Positions 6,387-6,683 of a stretch of 6,683 bases of DNA are shown here, one piece after another. Position 1 is the first letter of the stretch, and every line of letters starts with the position of its first letter. The notes beneath the pieces were generated by a model. That model was not told where the DNA came from. It searched no databases and saw only the letters and a program-made list of their open reading frames with translations. Position numbers and translations under genes: made by a program. The DNA comes from an uncultured Helicobacteraceae bacterium (GTDB lineage: Bacteria; Campylobacterota; Campylobacteria; Campylobacterales; Sulfurimonadaceae), in contig CAIUZU010000243.1 of NCBI GenBank assembly GCA_903903705.1, positions 1 through 6,683 of the forward strand. Reading direction: 5' to 3'.

Positions 6387-6417
6387 AGACTCTTTTTTCA
6401 TAAGAAATAAAAGTGTG

Positions 6418-6683
6418 TTATTTTTTCCTAGTTTGAAGATAAATGGCTGCTTCAAGGGCATCATTAAATATAACATCCGTAAACTTTCTCAATATTTTAA
6501 CATCATCATAACTGCTCAGTACCGCAATAGAATTTACATTGGCATTTTTTGCAGCCATTAGATCTAATTTTGTATCTCCGATCATCCATATCTCCCTATT
6601 TTTGGTATCTAGCTTCTCTAAAGCTTTAAGTATAGGTTCTGCATGAGGTTTTGGGTTTTGGACATCTTCTCTGCCTATTAGAA
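6418..6683 (-). CDS. HAD-family phosphatase, phosphoglycolate-phosphatase-like (N-terminal part outside window)
   Basis: The 3' part of a gene whose start lies beyond the right window edge; 87 C-terminal residues are visible, ending at TAA 6418-6420. They include NPKPHAEPILKAL, where the Lys is HAD motif III (residue 11 of the visible part), and WMIGDTKLDLMAAKNA, where GDTKLD (35-40) is HAD motif IV with its metal-binding acids. This C-terminal layout is that of Gph/PGMB-like HAD subfamily hydrolases. The nucleophile DxD motif and cap domain are outside the window, so the substrate cannot be told. It lies 123 bases upstream of porC on the same strand with no convincing terminator between, so read-through into por is possible. 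Confidence 0.85.
   Translation of the reverse strand, partial: LIGREDVQNPKPHAEPILKALEKLDTKNREIWMIGDTKLDLMAAKNANVNSIAVLSSYDDVKILRKFTDVIFNDALEAAIYLQTRKK

Noticed and set aside
6379..6561. 60-residue + strand open frame at the right end
   Set aside because: It is antisense to the HAD phosphatase C-terminus, which has clear motifs, and has no ribosome site or recognisable content.

Overview
The window looks like a chromosomal segment of a free-living member of the Campylobacterota, close to Sulfurimonas or its relatives. This is inferred from three things: the AT-rich DNA, a stand-alone CheB without a receiver domain next to a short CheR, and a four-subunit pyruvate:ferredoxin oxidoreductase in the order gamma-delta-alpha-beta, the arrangement I know from Helicobacter pylori. 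No database search was possible, so the genus is not proven.

Layout. Bases 1-2982 hold a tightly packed + strand unit: the 3' part of a membrane-linked PAS-GGDEF-EAL signalling gene, then cheB, then cheR. The first two genes overlap by about 11 bases and the last two by one base. Bases 2983-3140 separate convergent transcription units and hold a large 60-base imperfect inverted repeat plus a second stem-loop that runs into the 3' end of porB. Bases 3141-6294 carry the por operon on the - strand, transcribed porC-porD-porA-porB, each gene with a clear Shine-Dalgarno sequence and tight spacing. Bases 6295-6417 hold a plausible sigma70-type promoter for the por operon. Bases 6418-6683 are the C-terminal part of a HAD-family phosphatase on the - strand, cut by the window edge.

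How the genes work together. The + strand unit links sensing and second-messenger signalling with chemotaxis adaptation. Its PAS domain closely resembles the FAD-binding PAS of the aerotaxis receptor Aer. Its GGDEF half has lost key residues, while its EAL half keeps the residues expected for cyclic-di-GMP hydrolysis. CheB and CheR remove and add methyl groups on chemoreceptors. The - strand operon encodes all four subunits of the enzyme that interconverts pyruvate and acetyl-CoA plus CO2 using low-potential ferredoxin or flavodoxin. In autotrophic Campylobacterota this step joins the reductive TCA cycle to biosynthesis.

Most of the window is ordinary core metabolism and signalling. The points worth a second look are the c-di-GMP/chemotaxis coupling with a degenerate cyclase domain, and the long hairpin between the convergent operons. 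I see no evidence of a mobile element, CRISPR array, RNA gene or clearly novel defence-type system.
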